A stretch of DNA of 55,004 nucleotides from Candidatus Segatella violae (GCA_002440225.1 DJSH01000054.1:1-55004), one strand, 5' to 3'; counted from the first letter of the stretch, positions 35,948-44,704 are shown. The notes: generated by a model from the letters alone, not told the origin. Numbers and translations are program-made.

Positions 35948-35984
35948 TGTATAATTATCTTTATTTATTTGCAAATATTTCTTG

Positions 35985-35992
35985 CAAAGGTA
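35985..35992 (-). promoter_or_regulatory. Promoter -7 box of the six-gene operon
   Basis: TACCTTTG on the - strand, 38 bases upstream of the NupG-like start. The -33 match is weak. Confidence 0.55.
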
Positions 35993-36066
35993 CACATTTT
36001 ATTGAAAAGAAAGCATTTTTTTGCAGATTATCCTCGGTAAAGCTACCTTATTTAACAAATTATATG

Positions 36067-36074
36067 TAATTTTG
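36067..36074 (+). promoter_or_regulatory. Promoter -7 box of the chromate-type transporter pair
   Basis: TAATTTTG on the + strand, 28 bases before the ATG at 36103. The -33 region has TTTA rather than TTTG. Confidence 0.5.
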
Positions 36075-36102
36075 CAGCCAAATTCAAACAATAAAGGATA
36101 AA

Positions 36103-36642
36103 ATGTTACTGAAATTTTTCATCACATGCAACAAAATCGGAGCCTTCACCCTAGGCGGCGGCTACGCCATGATTCCTATCATGGAGCAAGAGTTCGTCGA
36201 CAAGAATAGGTGGATGGACAAGCAGGAGTTCATGGACATCATGGTGGTGGCGCAAACCACACCGGGCATCTTCGCCATCGACATGGCGAGCCACATCGGC
36301 TACAAGCTCAAGGGTGTATGGGGAGGCATCGTGGGAGCCGTGGGCATCGCCATCCCGAGCATCATCGCCATCCTCATCATCGCCATGTTCTTCCAGCATT
36401 TCAAGGATAATTACTGGGTGGCCAAGTTCTTTCGCGGCGTGCGTCCTGCCGTGGTGGCGCTCATCGCCGCCCCATGCTTCAAGATGGCGAAGACCGCCAA
36501 CATCAACCGCTACAACATCTGGATTCCGTTCGTATGCTGCGGTCTCATCGCCCTACTCGGCATCTCCCCTATCTACATCATCATCGCCGCCGGCATGCTG
36601 GGATGGCTCTACGGCAAGTATGTGAAAAAGGAAGAGAAGTAA
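36103..36642 (+). CDS. Chromate transporter family, half-size CHR protein (first of pair)
   Basis: The 179-residue membrane protein is one CHR domain with about six hydrophobic segments. It shows the motifs FTLGGGYAMIPIMEQEFV (about 15-32) and AQTTPGIFAIDMASHIGYK, the PGP-like region of ChrA proteins. Short-chain CHR proteins are encoded as pairs that work together as a heterodimer with opposite membrane topology. The second partner follows after 78 bases. Chromate or sulfate export is known for some members. The substrate here is unknown. Confidence 0.9.
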   Translation: MLLKFFITCNKIGAFTLGGGYAMIPIMEQEFVDKNRWMDKQEFMDIMVVAQTTPGIFAIDMASHIGYKLKGVWGGIVGAVGIAIPSIIAILIIAMFFQHFKDNYWVAKFFRGVRPAVVALIAAPCFKMAKTANINRYNIWIPFVCCGLIALLGISPIYIIIAAGMLGWLYGKYVKKEEK

Positions 36643-36720
36643 GCTGAGAGGAAAGTATGTTGAAAGATCCGAACAGTAAAAGCATATCATAAAGTTCAAC
36701 TATCAAAGTTAAAAGTAAAG

Positions 36721-37290
36721 ATGTTATTTCTGAAATTATTCCTCATATTTACGAAGATTGGAACCTTCAATTTTGGCGGAGGCTATGCGATGCTCTCGCT
36801 CATCCACAACGAGACGGTAGTGAAGAACCATTGGCTCACCAACGCCGAGTTTACCGACATCGTGGCCATCAGCCAGTCGACGCCGGGCCCTATCGGCATC
36901 AATTGTGCCACCTACGTGGGGTACACCTCCTGCCTTCATGCCGGCTATCCCCAGTGGGCAGCTTGCCTTGGCTCCGTCTTGGCGTCACTATCCATCATGT
37001 GGCTGCCCTTCATCATCATGATTCTCATCAGTCGCTATCTGCTCACCCACAAAGATTCGAAGATTGTAAAGGATGTATTCGCCGGGCTTCGACCTGCCAT
37101 CATCGGATTGATAGCCGCTGCAGCCGTACTCCTGATGAACAAGGAGAACTTCGGTTCGCCTACAGAGAATCCATTTACGTTTGGCGTGAGCGTGGCGCTC
37201 TTCCTGGCTGCTTTTTTCCTCACGAGATACAAGAAGACCAACCCTATCTTGCTGCTCTTCATCTGCGGCATCATCGGATTGTTCATGTAG
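36721..37290 (+). CDS. Chromate transporter family, half-size CHR protein (second of pair)
   Basis: The 189-residue partner is another CHR domain (FNFGGGYAMLSLIHNETVV, then SQSTPGPIGINCATYVGY) with six hydrophobic stretches. It aligns by pattern with the product of 36103-36642 across its length, consistent with an old duplication. The pair is co-transcribed from the promoter at 36067 and ends at the bidirectional terminator near 37303-37334. Confidence 0.9.
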   Translation: MLFLKLFLIFTKIGTFNFGGGYAMLSLIHNETVVKNHWLTNAEFTDIVAISQSTPGPIGINCATYVGYTSCLHAGYPQWAACLGSVLASLSIMWLPFIIMILISRYLLTHKDSKIVKDVFAGLRPAIIGLIAAAAVLLMNKENFGSPTENPFTFGVSVALFLAAFFLTRYKKTNPILLLFICGIIGLFM

Positions 37291-37294
37291 GTAC

Positions 37295-37334
37295 AAAAAA
37301 AAATTGATTGTCTCACGACAACCAATCTTTTATT
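37295..37334. terminator. Bidirectional terminator
   Basis: ATTGATTGTC (37303-37312) and GACAACCAAT (37317-37326) pair with one mismatch or wobble around TCAC. On the + strand CTTTTATT follows, and on the - strand a run of nine T (37295-37303). It serves the transporter pair on + and the small RNA unit on -. Confidence 0.75.
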
Positions 37335-37363
37335 AACCTTAATAATCTAATACCATGAAAAAC
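37295..37363 (-). ncRNA. Candidate small RNA, about 65-70 nt
   Basis: A - strand promoter (37370-37400) would start an RNA near 37363 that ends at the strong terminator at 37295. The unit lies wholly between two converging genes, so it is not the leader of anything. A short internal segment (CATGGTATTAGATTATTAAG) precedes the terminator hairpin. I have an unverified impression that this segment recurs in related genomes. Confidence 0.45.
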
Positions 37364-37369
37364 ACGTTG

Positions 37370-37400
37370 CAAAGGTACAAATAATCTTGTAACTTGCAAT
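37370..37400 (-). promoter_or_regulatory. Promoter of the small RNA unit
   Basis: The -7 box TACCTTTG lies on the - strand (37370-37377) with ATTG (37397-37400) 19 bases upstream. Confidence 0.5.
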
Positions 37401-37426
37401 AGTTTATATTGAAAAACTTTACGAAT

Positions 37427-38059
37427 TTAACTCTCCTTAAAAGTCTTGCCGTTCCAATTAAATTTTCTTTGCAATTTTATGACGCTTACCAACTTTTTAT
37501 CATCTGCAGAGAGCAACGGCAGGGATAGCCGCACCACGATGCTGTTCTCATGCTGCAGCAGGATGGCACTCACCATCTGTGGCTCTATCATCTTCTTCAA
37601 TTCGGCGAAACGTTCCTCGGTCATCGTGTCAGGTTTCTGCACCAATGTGGGAGCCAAAGACTTCAAGTCGAAATCTACTTTCAAAGATTTCCAATTTTGG
37701 TCGAAAAAGTAGAGTTCACTCTCTTTTTCGGGCCCCGCAAAGGTCTTCACCACACAGAGCAACGAGTCACCAGTCTCAGCTGGCAACCTTTTCGCCTGTA
37801 GAGTTGACAACTTGCTCATTCTGATTTGCAAGAAATCAGCAGTGAGCGTATCCATCACACTATTTTCTCCCAAAAGGTTCTTAACCTCAGCCTTCACTCC
37901 CATCTCTTGCAACTCGGGCATTTCCTGACGCAAATTCTGGTCGAGATAAGGCACAAGGGAATCGGGCATCGACACTAGCAAGTCTTTCATAGACTTCGCC
38001 TCGACACCTAGGCTTGCCAACAAGAGACAAACCAATATGAGAAAATTCTTCTTTTTCAT
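37427..38059 (-). CDS. DUF3256 family secreted protein
   Basis: The 210-residue protein has a signal peptide (ILVCLLLASLGVEAKS) and the DUF3256 opening KDLLVSMPDSLVPYLD. The rest is a small alpha-beta protein with LLLVSVI-like strands (KLVSVIKLQRKFNW) near the end. The family is restricted to Bacteroidetes and has no known function. It appears monocistronic, with a promoter at 38105-38132 upstream and the small RNA unit downstream. Confidence 0.85.
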   Translation of the reverse strand: MKKKNFLILVCLLLASLGVEAKSMKDLLVSMPDSLVPYLDQNLRQEMPELQEMGVKAEVKNLLGENSVMDTLTADFLQIRMSKLSTLQAKRLPAETGDSLLCVVKTFAGPEKESELYFFDQNWKSLKVDFDLKSLAPTLVQKPDTMTEERFAELKKMIEPQMVSAILLQHENSIVVRLSLPLLSADDKKLVSVIKLQRKFNWNGKTFKES

Positions 38060-38104
38060 TATAACTATAATTCCTTAGACCATTTTTAATAGCCTATTTT
38101 CCGA

Positions 38105-38132
38105 CAAAGTTACGGAATTTTATTGTAACAAA
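38105..38132 (-). promoter_or_regulatory. DUF3256 gene promoter
   Basis: TAACTTTG on the - strand (38105-38112). TTTG at 38129-38132 is 16 bases away, slightly short, and CTTG at 38133-38136 is 20 bases away. Confidence 0.5.
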
Positions 38133-38172
38133 CAAGTTTTTTCTTGTTTTTCTTTAATAAATAACGAAAATA

Positions 38173-38204
38173 GGAGAAAGTTCCCATAATGAAGAACTCT
38201 CTCC
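38173..38204 (-). terminator. ppdK terminator
   Basis: GGAGAAAGTTC (38173-38183) and GAACTCTCTCC (38194-38204) form an 11-bp stem with one G-U pair on the - strand, followed by TATTTTCG. The U tract is modest. Confidence 0.55.
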
Positions 38205-38273
38205 TACCAACTAATTCATTAATCGTACTTTGTTTATACTCCCAGAAAAGTCATTTTATCTTCTTTATTCGAA

Positions 38274-40994
38274 TTACTCCTCAACCGCTGCCTGAGCCGC
38301 AGCCAAACGAGCGATAGGCACACGGAATGGAGAGCAAGACGCATAGTTCATGCCAACCTGGGCGCAGAACTTCACGCTTGATGGCTCGCCACCATGCTCG
38401 CCACAGATACCGGTACGGAGATTAGGACGTGTCTTGCGACCGTTCTCCACAGCCATCTTGATGAGCTGGCCTACACCCTCTTGGTCAAGTACCTGGAATG
38501 GGTCTACCTTCAATATCTTCTTCTCCATGTATACAGGGAGGAAGGAGGCTATGTCGTCGCGAGAGTAACCGAAGGTCATCTGCGTCAAGTCGTTGGTACC
38601 GAATGAGAAGTACTGAGCCTCCTCGGCTATCTTGCCTGCGGTGAGGGCGGCACGAGGAATCTCTATCATCGTACCAATCTCAAACTCCACCTCTACGCCA
38701 TACTCCAAGAATACCTCCTTGGAAGTAGCGAGGATGATGCTCTTCTGCTGTTTGAGCTCCTGCACGGTACCGATGAGTGGAACCATGATTTCAGGACGAG
38801 GGTCGAAGCCTTCCTTCTTCAACTGGCAGGCTGCACCGAGGATGGCACGTGTCTGCATCGCAGTAATCTCCGGGAAGGTGATACCCAGGCGGCAGCCACG
38901 ATGTCCGAGCATTGGGTTGTTCTCTGCGAGCGAGTTGACACGCTTCTGAATCTCAGCCACGCTCACGCCCATCTCCTTCGCCATCGTCTCCTGACCTGCG
39001 AGATCGTGAGGCACGAACTCATGGAGAGGTGGGTCGAGCAAACGGATGTTGACAGGGCAACCATCCATTGCCTTCAAGATGCCATAGAAGTCTGCCTTCT
39101 GGTAAGGAAGGAGCTTGGCAAGTGCCTTCTCACGCCCCTCCACCGAGCCGGCGAGAATCATCTCTCGCATCGCCACAATCTTCTGGTCCTCGAAGAACAT
39201 GTGCTCGGTACGGGTCAAACCGATACCCTTGGCACCGAAGGCACGAGCAATCTCGGCATCGTGAGGGGTATCTGCATTGGTGCGTACTTCCATCTTGGTA
39301 TACTTGTCGCAGAGGTCCATCAACTCCTTGAAGTCGCCCGATAGTTCTGCTGCCTTGGTTTCAATCTGACCGGCATAAACCTGTCCGGTTGTACCATTGA
39401 GAGAGATGAAATCGCCCTCCTTATAGATAGTTCCATCGATTTCGACGGTCTTGGTCTTGTAATCTACGTTGATGCCGCCAGCTCCAGACACACAGCACTT
39501 GCCCATACCACGAGCCACCACGGCAGCGTGAGAGGTCATGCCGCCACGAGCTGTGAGGATACCCTCGGCTGCCGACATTCCGGCGAGGTCTTCAGGTGAG
39601 GTCTCGATACGAACCATCACCACCTTCTTGCCGTCGGCGTGCCACTCCTGTGCATCATCAGCATGGAACACGATCTGTCCGCAAGCCGCACCAGGAGAAG
39701 CCGGGAGTCCCTGTGTGATGACCTTCGCCTTGGAGAGAGCGAGTTTGTCGAATACTGGGTGCAAGAGCTCGTCGAGCTTCTGTGGCTCACAGCGAAGGAT
39801 GGCAGTTTTTTCATCTATCATGCCCTCATGAAGGAGGTCCATGGCTATCTTCACCATCGCCGTACCCGTACGCTTACCATTACGGGTTTGGAGGAACCAG
39901 AGTTTTCCTTCTTGCACGGTGAACTCCATGTCCTGCATGTCGTGATAGTGGTGCTCCAGCTTATCCTGGAGGGCATCGAGTTCCTTGTAAAGATCAGGCA
40001 TCGCCTCCTCCATGGAAGGATACTTCGCCTTGCGTTCCTCCTCGGAGATGCCGGCACGCTCCGCCCATCGCTGAGAGCCTATCTTGGTAATCTGCTGTGG
40101 GGTACGGATACCTGCCACCACGTCCTCGCCCTGAGCGTTGATGAGATACTCTCCGTTGAAGAGGTTCTCGCCATTGCCTGCGTCACGAGAGAAGCAAACG
40201 CCCGTGGCGGAAGTGTCGCCCATGTTACCGAATACCATCGCCATCACGGATACGGCAGTACCCCACTCGTCTGGGATGCCTTCCATCTTGCGATAGAGGA
40301 TGGCACGCTCGTTCATCCAAGAACGGAATACGGCGCAGATGGCACCCCAAAGTTGGTCGATAGGATTGGTTGGGAAATCCTCGCCTGTCTGTTTCTTGAT
40401 GGCAAGTTTGAAGAGTTCCACGAGTTTCTTGAGCGATTCCACGGAGAGGTCCTTGTCAAGAACCACGCCCTGCTCTTCCTTCACCTTCTCGATGATAGCC
40501 TCGAATGGGTCGATGTCTTCCTTGTTGACCGGTTTCATGCCGAGCACCACGTCGCCATACATCTGCACGAAGCGACGATAGGAGTCGTAAACGAAATGAG
40601 GATTGTTAGTTTTCTTTACCAAGCCTTCTGCCACCTCGTCATTCAAGCCGAGATTGAGGATGGTGTCCATCATTCCAGGCATGGAAGCACGGGCACCGGA
40701 GCGTACGGATACAAGGAGCGGATTTTCCACGGAGCCAAACTGACTGTTCATCAACTTCTCGGTATGGGCCACGGCAGCCATCACCTCGTCTTGTAGGAGC
40801 TGCTTGATTTTCTCCTCGCCCACTTTATAATATTCATTACAAGTATCAGTAGTAATCGTAAAGCCAGGAGGTACAGGAACCCCAATCAGGTTCATCTCCG
40901 CCAAGTTGGCACCCTTACCACCGAGAGCCTCACGCATCTGTGCGTGTCCCTCAGCCTTACCATTCCCGAAAGTGTAAACTCTTTTTTCGTTCAT
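38274..40994 (-). CDS. ppdK: Pyruvate, phosphate dikinase
   Basis: PPDK interconverts pyruvate, ATP and phosphate with phosphoenolpyruvate, AMP and pyrophosphate. In anaerobic Bacteroidales it works in the glycolytic or gluconeogenic direction. The 906 residues show the ATP-grasp N-terminal half (KGANLAEMNLIGVPVPPGFT; RSGARASMPGMMDTILNLG), the phosphohistidine domain GGMTSHAAVVARGMGK with His489, and the C-terminal TIM-barrel with EIGTMIEIPRAAL and the CGEHGGEPSSV loop containing the catalytic Cys. The length is near the usual 870-910. It is transcribed alone from an excellent promoter (41060-41091). Confidence 0.96.
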   Translation of the reverse strand: MNEKRVYTFGNGKAEGHAQMREALGGKGANLAEMNLIGVPVPPGFTITTDTCNEYYKVGEEKIKQLLQDEVMAAVAHTEKLMNSQFGSVENPLLVSVRSGARASMPGMMDTILNLGLNDEVAEGLVKKTNNPHFVYDSYRRFVQMYGDVVLGMKPVNKEDIDPFEAIIEKVKEEQGVVLDKDLSVESLKKLVELFKLAIKKQTGEDFPTNPIDQLWGAICAVFRSWMNERAILYRKMEGIPDEWGTAVSVMAMVFGNMGDTSATGVCFSRDAGNGENLFNGEYLINAQGEDVVAGIRTPQQITKIGSQRWAERAGISEEERKAKYPSMEEAMPDLYKELDALQDKLEHHYHDMQDMEFTVQEGKLWFLQTRNGKRTGTAMVKIAMDLLHEGMIDEKTAILRCEPQKLDELLHPVFDKLALSKAKVITQGLPASPGAACGQIVFHADDAQEWHADGKKVVMVRIETSPEDLAGMSAAEGILTARGGMTSHAAVVARGMGKCCVSGAGGINVDYKTKTVEIDGTIYKEGDFISLNGTTGQVYAGQIETKAAELSGDFKELMDLCDKYTKMEVRTNADTPHDAEIARAFGAKGIGLTRTEHMFFEDQKIVAMREMILAGSVEGREKALAKLLPYQKADFYGILKAMDGCPVNIRLLDPPLHEFVPHDLAGQETMAKEMGVSVAEIQKRVNSLAENNPMLGHRGCRLGITFPEITAMQTRAILGAACQLKKEGFDPRPEIMVPLIGTVQELKQQKSIILATSKEVFLEYGVEVEFEIGTMIEIPRAALTAGKIAEEAQYFSFGTNDLTQMTFGYSRDDIASFLPVYMEKKILKVDPFQVLDQEGVGQLIKMAVENGRKTRPNLRTGICGEHGGEPSSVKFCAQVGMNYASCSPFRVPIARLAAAQAAVEE

Positions 40995-41059
40995 AATCGT
41001 TGTAGGTTCAAAATATTTTATTATTAGTTGCTGTGTTCTTATCTTTTCTTAAGATGTTG

Positions 41060-41091
41060 CAAATATACAGAAAATATACGAAACCACCAAA
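41060..41091 (-). promoter_or_regulatory. ppdK: ppdK promoter
   Basis: On the - strand, TTTG (41088-41091) and TATATTTG (41060-41067) are spaced 20 bases. The leader is about 60 nt. Confidence 0.7.
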
Positions 41092-41236
41092 CGTTTTACC
41101 ATCTTTTTGCTATCTCCACATTACATTTTATACTGTTGTCGCACACACGCTCCTTTTTTTAACAATCCATTTCCAATTCATCTAGAAAAGGGAGAAAATT
41201 AAAAGTTGAGGCGAAACAGGAGGATGACTGAATAGG

Positions 41237-41483
41237 TTGGGAAAATTGTGGTATTGTCGAAAAAGACAAAAGTGACAGTTGACCAGTTGACCTTTTGACC
41301 TTTTTCGTTTGACTCCCGAAATTACGTCCCGACGCAAAGATTATTACGTCGGGACGCAGTCGGCAGCACGTCGGGACGTAGCATTGGCTGCGTCGGGACG
41401 TAATTTTACCCCCATCGAGAGGCTAAAAAGTCAAAAGGTCAACTGGTCAACCGTCACTTTTAGGCGTTTTACAATTTTCCCAA
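41237..41483. repeat. Nested inverted-repeat element, 247 bp
   Basis: The outer arms are TTGGGAAAATTGT (41237-41249) and ACAATTTTCCCAA (41471-41483). Inside them are 32-bp arms at 41268-41299 and 41430-41461 with one mismatch. Inside those are 17-bp perfect arms at 41320-41336 and 41389-41405. The centre carries the 22-bp-phased array. The overall dyad is MITE-like. Confidence 0.75.
41325..41400. repeat. Four-unit 22-bp-phased array of CGTCGGGACG
   Basis: CGTCCCGACG (41325-41334, inverted) and CGTCGGGACG (41347-41356, 41369-41378, 41391-41400) start at exact 22-bp intervals and are separated by unrelated 12-bp spacers. A degenerate fifth unit (CATCGAGAGG, 7 of 10) lies in phase at 41413. Each unit is palindromic except for its centre. 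Confidence 0.85.
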
Positions 41484-41485
41484 AA

Positions 41486-41712
41486 GTCAAAAGGTCAACT
41501 GGTCAACCGTCACTTTTGACCTGTTTGCAACGAACAAGCCCTAAACTAATGAGAAAATTTTGACTAATTAATCTACTTAATTTAATAGTGTACGCGCGCG
41601 AACATTAATAATATAGATATTTATTCTTTTATTCTATATAGCCATGGAAAGGAATCCATCCTGCCCCATACCAATTAACTAAAAGTGACAGTTGACCAGT
41701 TGACCTTTTGAC
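41486..41712. repeat. Second inverted pair of the 32-bp repeat
   Basis: The 32-bp repeat (opening GTCAAAAGGTCAACTGG) is direct at 41486-41517 and inverted at 41681-41712, with one base difference. In the window there are four copies: 41268 and 41681 are identical to each other, and 41430 and 41486 likewise. Within each copy GTCA recurs at steps of 8, 8 and 7 bases. Confidence 0.75.
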
Positions 41713-41779
41713 TTTTCAGTCGACCGAACTTACATTTTCCTGGGTTTCCTATTTTTCGGAAAATAATTCGGGACAAGCC

Positions 41780-41810
41780 TTGCATTTCTCTTAAAAAAGT
41801 ATTAACTTTG
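41780..41810 (+). promoter_or_regulatory. Promoter of the rlmD-porin operon
   Basis: TAACTTTG (41803-41810) has TTGC (41780-41783) 19 bases upstream. The ATG follows at 41839. Confidence 0.6.
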
Positions 41811-41838
41811 CAGCCAAAAGAAAATACAAAACATTATT

Positions 41839-43443
41839 ATGGCAAGAAAACGTAAACCATTACCTCTGTTGGAAAACATCACCATCGAAGCTGTTGCAGC
41901 CGAGGGCAAGTGCATCACTCACGTAGACGACCAAGTAGTCTTCGTTCCGTTCTGTGTGCCTGGCGATGTGGTTGACCTACAGGTAGTCAAGAAAAAACAT
42001 AAGTATTGCGAGGCGAAGGTGGTTCGCTTCATCAAGAAAAGCGACGTAAGAGAAGAGCCTATGTGCGAGCACTTCGGCATCTGCGGCGGTTGCAAGTGGC
42101 AGAACCTGCCTTATGCCGAGCAGATCAAGGCGAAGCAGAAGCAGGTGGAAGACCAGCTCACCCGCATCGGAAAGATTGAGTTGCCCGAGTTCCGCCCTAT
42201 CATGGGCAGCGTGAAGACCAAGGAATATCGCAACAAGATTGAGTTCGGATGCAGCAACAAGCGTTGGTTCACCGCCGAGGAAATCGCAGCCCTCCCAAAG
42301 AAGGAGGACGACACCATCGGCTCGCTCAAGGAGCGCCACGCACAGAACGCCATCGGCTTCCACATCACCGGTGCCTTCGACAAGATTTATCCTATCAAGA
42401 AGTGCTGGCTGATGGATGACCTCTGTAACGAGATTCGCAACTTCGTGTTCGATTACGCTGATTCTCACGACTATACATTCTACGACCTGCGTGAGCAGCA
42501 TGGACTGTTGAGAGACATGATGATTCGCAACTCCAACACAGGCGAGTGGATGCTCGTGTTCCAGTTCCACTACGATGAGGAGGGCGACGAGCAGAGAGCG
42601 CAGGAACTGATGCAGCAGGTAGCTGATAAGTTCCCGCAGATTACATCGCTCATGTATGTGAACAACCAGAAGGGCAACGATACGTTCAACGACTTGGAGC
42701 TCAGCCTTTTCAAGGGCAACGACCACATCTTCGAACTGATGGAAGACTTGCGTTTCAAGGTAGGTCCGAAGAGTTTCTACCAGACCAACACCGAGCAGGC
42801 TTACCACCTCTACTGCGTGGCTCGCGAGTTTGCCAACCTTACTGGCGAGGAGTTGGTTTACGACCTCTATACAGGTACGGGAACCATCGCCAACTTTGTG
42901 GCTCACAAGGCAAAGAAGGTAATCGGTATCGAATACGTACCAGAGGCCATCGAGGATGCCAAGGTCAACTCTGAGGTGAACAACATCATGAACACCCTCT
43001 TCTACGCAGGCGACATGAAGGACATCCTGACCAACGACTTCATCGCCCAGCATGGTCGTCCAGATGTCATCATCACCGACCCACCACGTGCCGGCATGCA
43101 CCCAGACGTCATCAAGGTTATCTTGAACGCTGCCCCTAAGCGCATCGTCTATGTAAGCTGCAACCCTGCCACACAGGCACGCGACCTCCAGTTGATGGAC
43201 GACTATTACAAAGTAGCAGCCGTACAGCCTGTCGATATGTTCCCTCATACCCCACACGTGGAGAACGTGGTGCTGCTCGAAAAGCGCAGCGATGCCGACA
43301 TCAAGCAGAAGCTGAAAGAGCGCAAGGAAAGAGAGAAAGCCATCGCCGAGGCAAAGGCCGCCAAGGAAGCGGAGAAGCTTGCTCTCGAAGCCGCCAAAGC
43401 CGAGGACTTGACTCCAGAAGAACTTGCCGCCAAAAAGGATTGA
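41839..43443 (+). CDS. rlmD: 23S rRNA (uracil(1939)-C(5))-methyltransferase RlmD-like
   Basis: This enzyme of the RumA/RlmD-TrmA family methylates C5 of a uridine in 23S rRNA. Residues 1-60 form a TRAM-like domain (VPGDVVDLQVVKKKHKYCEA). The iron-sulfur cysteines follow in CEHFGICGGCKW (about 76-87). The methyltransferase core has FYQTNTEQAYHLY, YDLYTGTGTIANFV, DPPRAGMHP and the nucleophile in YVSCNPATQARDL. At 534 residues it is longer than usual. The extra length is a Lys/Ala/Glu-rich coiled tail of about 50 residues (KERKEREKAIAEAKAAKEAE). The exact target uridine is inferred from the family. The porin gene follows after 21 bases. Confidence 0.9.
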   Translation: MARKRKPLPLLENITIEAVAAEGKCITHVDDQVVFVPFCVPGDVVDLQVVKKKHKYCEAKVVRFIKKSDVREEPMCEHFGICGGCKWQNLPYAEQIKAKQKQVEDQLTRIGKIELPEFRPIMGSVKTKEYRNKIEFGCSNKRWFTAEEIAALPKKEDDTIGSLKERHAQNAIGFHITGAFDKIYPIKKCWLMDDLCNEIRNFVFDYADSHDYTFYDLREQHGLLRDMMIRNSNTGEWMLVFQFHYDEEGDEQRAQELMQQVADKFPQITSLMYVNNQKGNDTFNDLELSLFKGNDHIFELMEDLRFKVGPKSFYQTNTEQAYHLYCVAREFANLTGEELVYDLYTGTGTIANFVAHKAKKVIGIEYVPEAIEDAKVNSEVNNIMNTLFYAGDMKDILTNDFIAQHGRPDVIITDPPRAGMHPDVIKVILNAAPKRIVYVSCNPATQARDLQLMDDYYKVAAVQPVDMFPHTPHVENVVLLEKRSDADIKQKLKERKEREKAIAEAKAAKEAEKLALEAAKAEDLTPEELAAKKD

Positions 43444-43464
43444 ACCTAAAAACAAAATAGAAAG

Positions 43465-44655
43465 ATGAAAAAAGGAATCATCATGGCGCTCATGGCTTTG
43501 ACCGCCGTATCAGCCAGCGCCCAAAAGAAACAAGTCATCGAATTGCCTTCATGGCTCAGCGACGTGAAGCTGTCGGGTTACGGCATGTTGCAGTACCAAG
43601 CTAGTTGGCAGAAAGGAGCCGAAAGCAACTCCTTTAATGTAAGAATGGGACGTATCTCCCTGGAAGGCCGCATCGCCAAGGACTTCTACTGGAAAACCCA
43701 GCTCCAGTTCAACGGCAACACCTCCAACCTCGGTTCCAGCCCAAGGATGGTAGACCTCTTCGCCGAATGGCAGAAGTACAGCTTCTTCAAGGTGAAGATT
43801 GGTCAGTTCAAGAACCCATTCACCTTCGAGAATCCGATGAACCCTATCGACCAGGGCTTCATGGCTTACTCTCAGAACGTGAGCAAGTTGGCAGGTTTCA
43901 GCGATCGTGCTGGCGAACACGCCTCCAATGGTCGTGACATCGGTTTACAGTTCCAGGGCGACTTCCTCAAAAACGCCAACGGTCGCAACCTCCTGCACTA
44001 TCAGATTGGTGTATTCAACGGACAGGGCATCAACACCAAGGACGTTGACCAGCAGAAGAACGTCATCGGTGGCGTATGGTTCATGCCTATCGCCGGCATG
44101 CGCATCGGAGCCTTCGGATGGACAGGTTCTTATGCTAGAAAAGGAAACTGGACTGAGACCGTAACCGACCCAACTTCTGATGTTTCGCCAGGAGCGACAA
44201 AGGAGATAGAGCACAAAAACGAAGTTCGCAAGCTCAACCAGAATCGTTACGCCTTCTCGTTCGAATACAAGAAGGATGGTTGGACAGTTCGTTCGGAGTA
44301 CATCCACTCTACAGGTATGGCATTCGCCAAGAGCCTCACCAACCATGGCGACGCCAACTCGAAGGATTGCAGCCTGAACGAAAGTATCGGCAACAAGGCA
44401 CAGGGTGTCTATGGCCTCGTCATCGCCCCTATCGCCGACCTGAAAAAGGGAAACAAGATAGACTTCAAGGCTCGCTACGACATGTATCAGCCTAACGGCA
44501 AGACAGATATGATGAAGACCCAGTACGAGGCTGGTTTCAACTTCCACATCGGCAAGCGATTCACCATCCTCACCGAGTATGCGCTCGTCAACGACCGCAC
44601 GCTCGCCAAGCACAATTATTCGATGGCAGATGCCGAGGTCTGCTTCCGATTCTAA
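43465..44655 (+). CDS. Porin, OprO/OprP-like
   Basis: The 396-residue outer-membrane protein has a signal peptide (IIMALMALTAVSASAQ). After it comes LSGYGMLQYQASWQ, then a barrel pattern with FNVRMGRISLEG, VKIGQFKNPFTFE and a C-terminal ADAEVCFRF ending in Phe, as expected for BAM insertion. It matches the phosphate-selective porin O/P family. Substrate selectivity cannot be judged. It is co-transcribed with rlmD, and a bidirectional terminator follows at 44705-44736. Confidence 0.88.
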   Translation: MKKGIIMALMALTAVSASAQKKQVIELPSWLSDVKLSGYGMLQYQASWQKGAESNSFNVRMGRISLEGRIAKDFYWKTQLQFNGNTSNLGSSPRMVDLFAEWQKYSFFKVKIGQFKNPFTFENPMNPIDQGFMAYSQNVSKLAGFSDRAGEHASNGRDIGLQFQGDFLKNANGRNLLHYQIGVFNGQGINTKDVDQQKNVIGGVWFMPIAGMRIGAFGWTGSYARKGNWTETVTDPTSDVSPGATKEIEHKNEVRKLNQNRYAFSFEYKKDGWTVRSEYIHSTGMAFAKSLTNHGDANSKDCSLNESIGNKAQGVYGLVIAPIADLKKGNKIDFKARYDMYQPNGKTDMMKTQYEAGFNFHIGKRFTILTEYALVNDRTLAKHNYSMADAEVCFRF

Positions 44656-44704
44656 TAGGATTTCGTAAGAAAGATTTATCTTTCATACAACAAATAGAGA
44701 AAAA

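Larger units (their letters stand above)
40995..41838. other. Intergenic repeat region, about 840 bp
   Basis: No protein gene is supported. It contains the ppdK promoter (41060-41091), a nested inverted-repeat element (41237-41483), a four-unit 22-bp-phased palindrome array (41325-41400), a second inverted pair of the same 32-bp repeat (41486-41712), an alternating ACGCGCGCG tract near 41594 and the rlmD promoter (41780-41810). The structure suggests a MITE-like or regulatory cassette. Confidence 0.7.

Noticed and set aside
41325..41400. CRISPR array
   Set aside because: Repeats of 10 bp with 12-bp spacers are far too short, one unit is inverted, and no cas genes are present.
41309..41563. 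84-codon reading frame in the rlmD upstream gap
   Set aside because: It is built from the inverted and phased repeats. The composition follows the repeats and not a protein.
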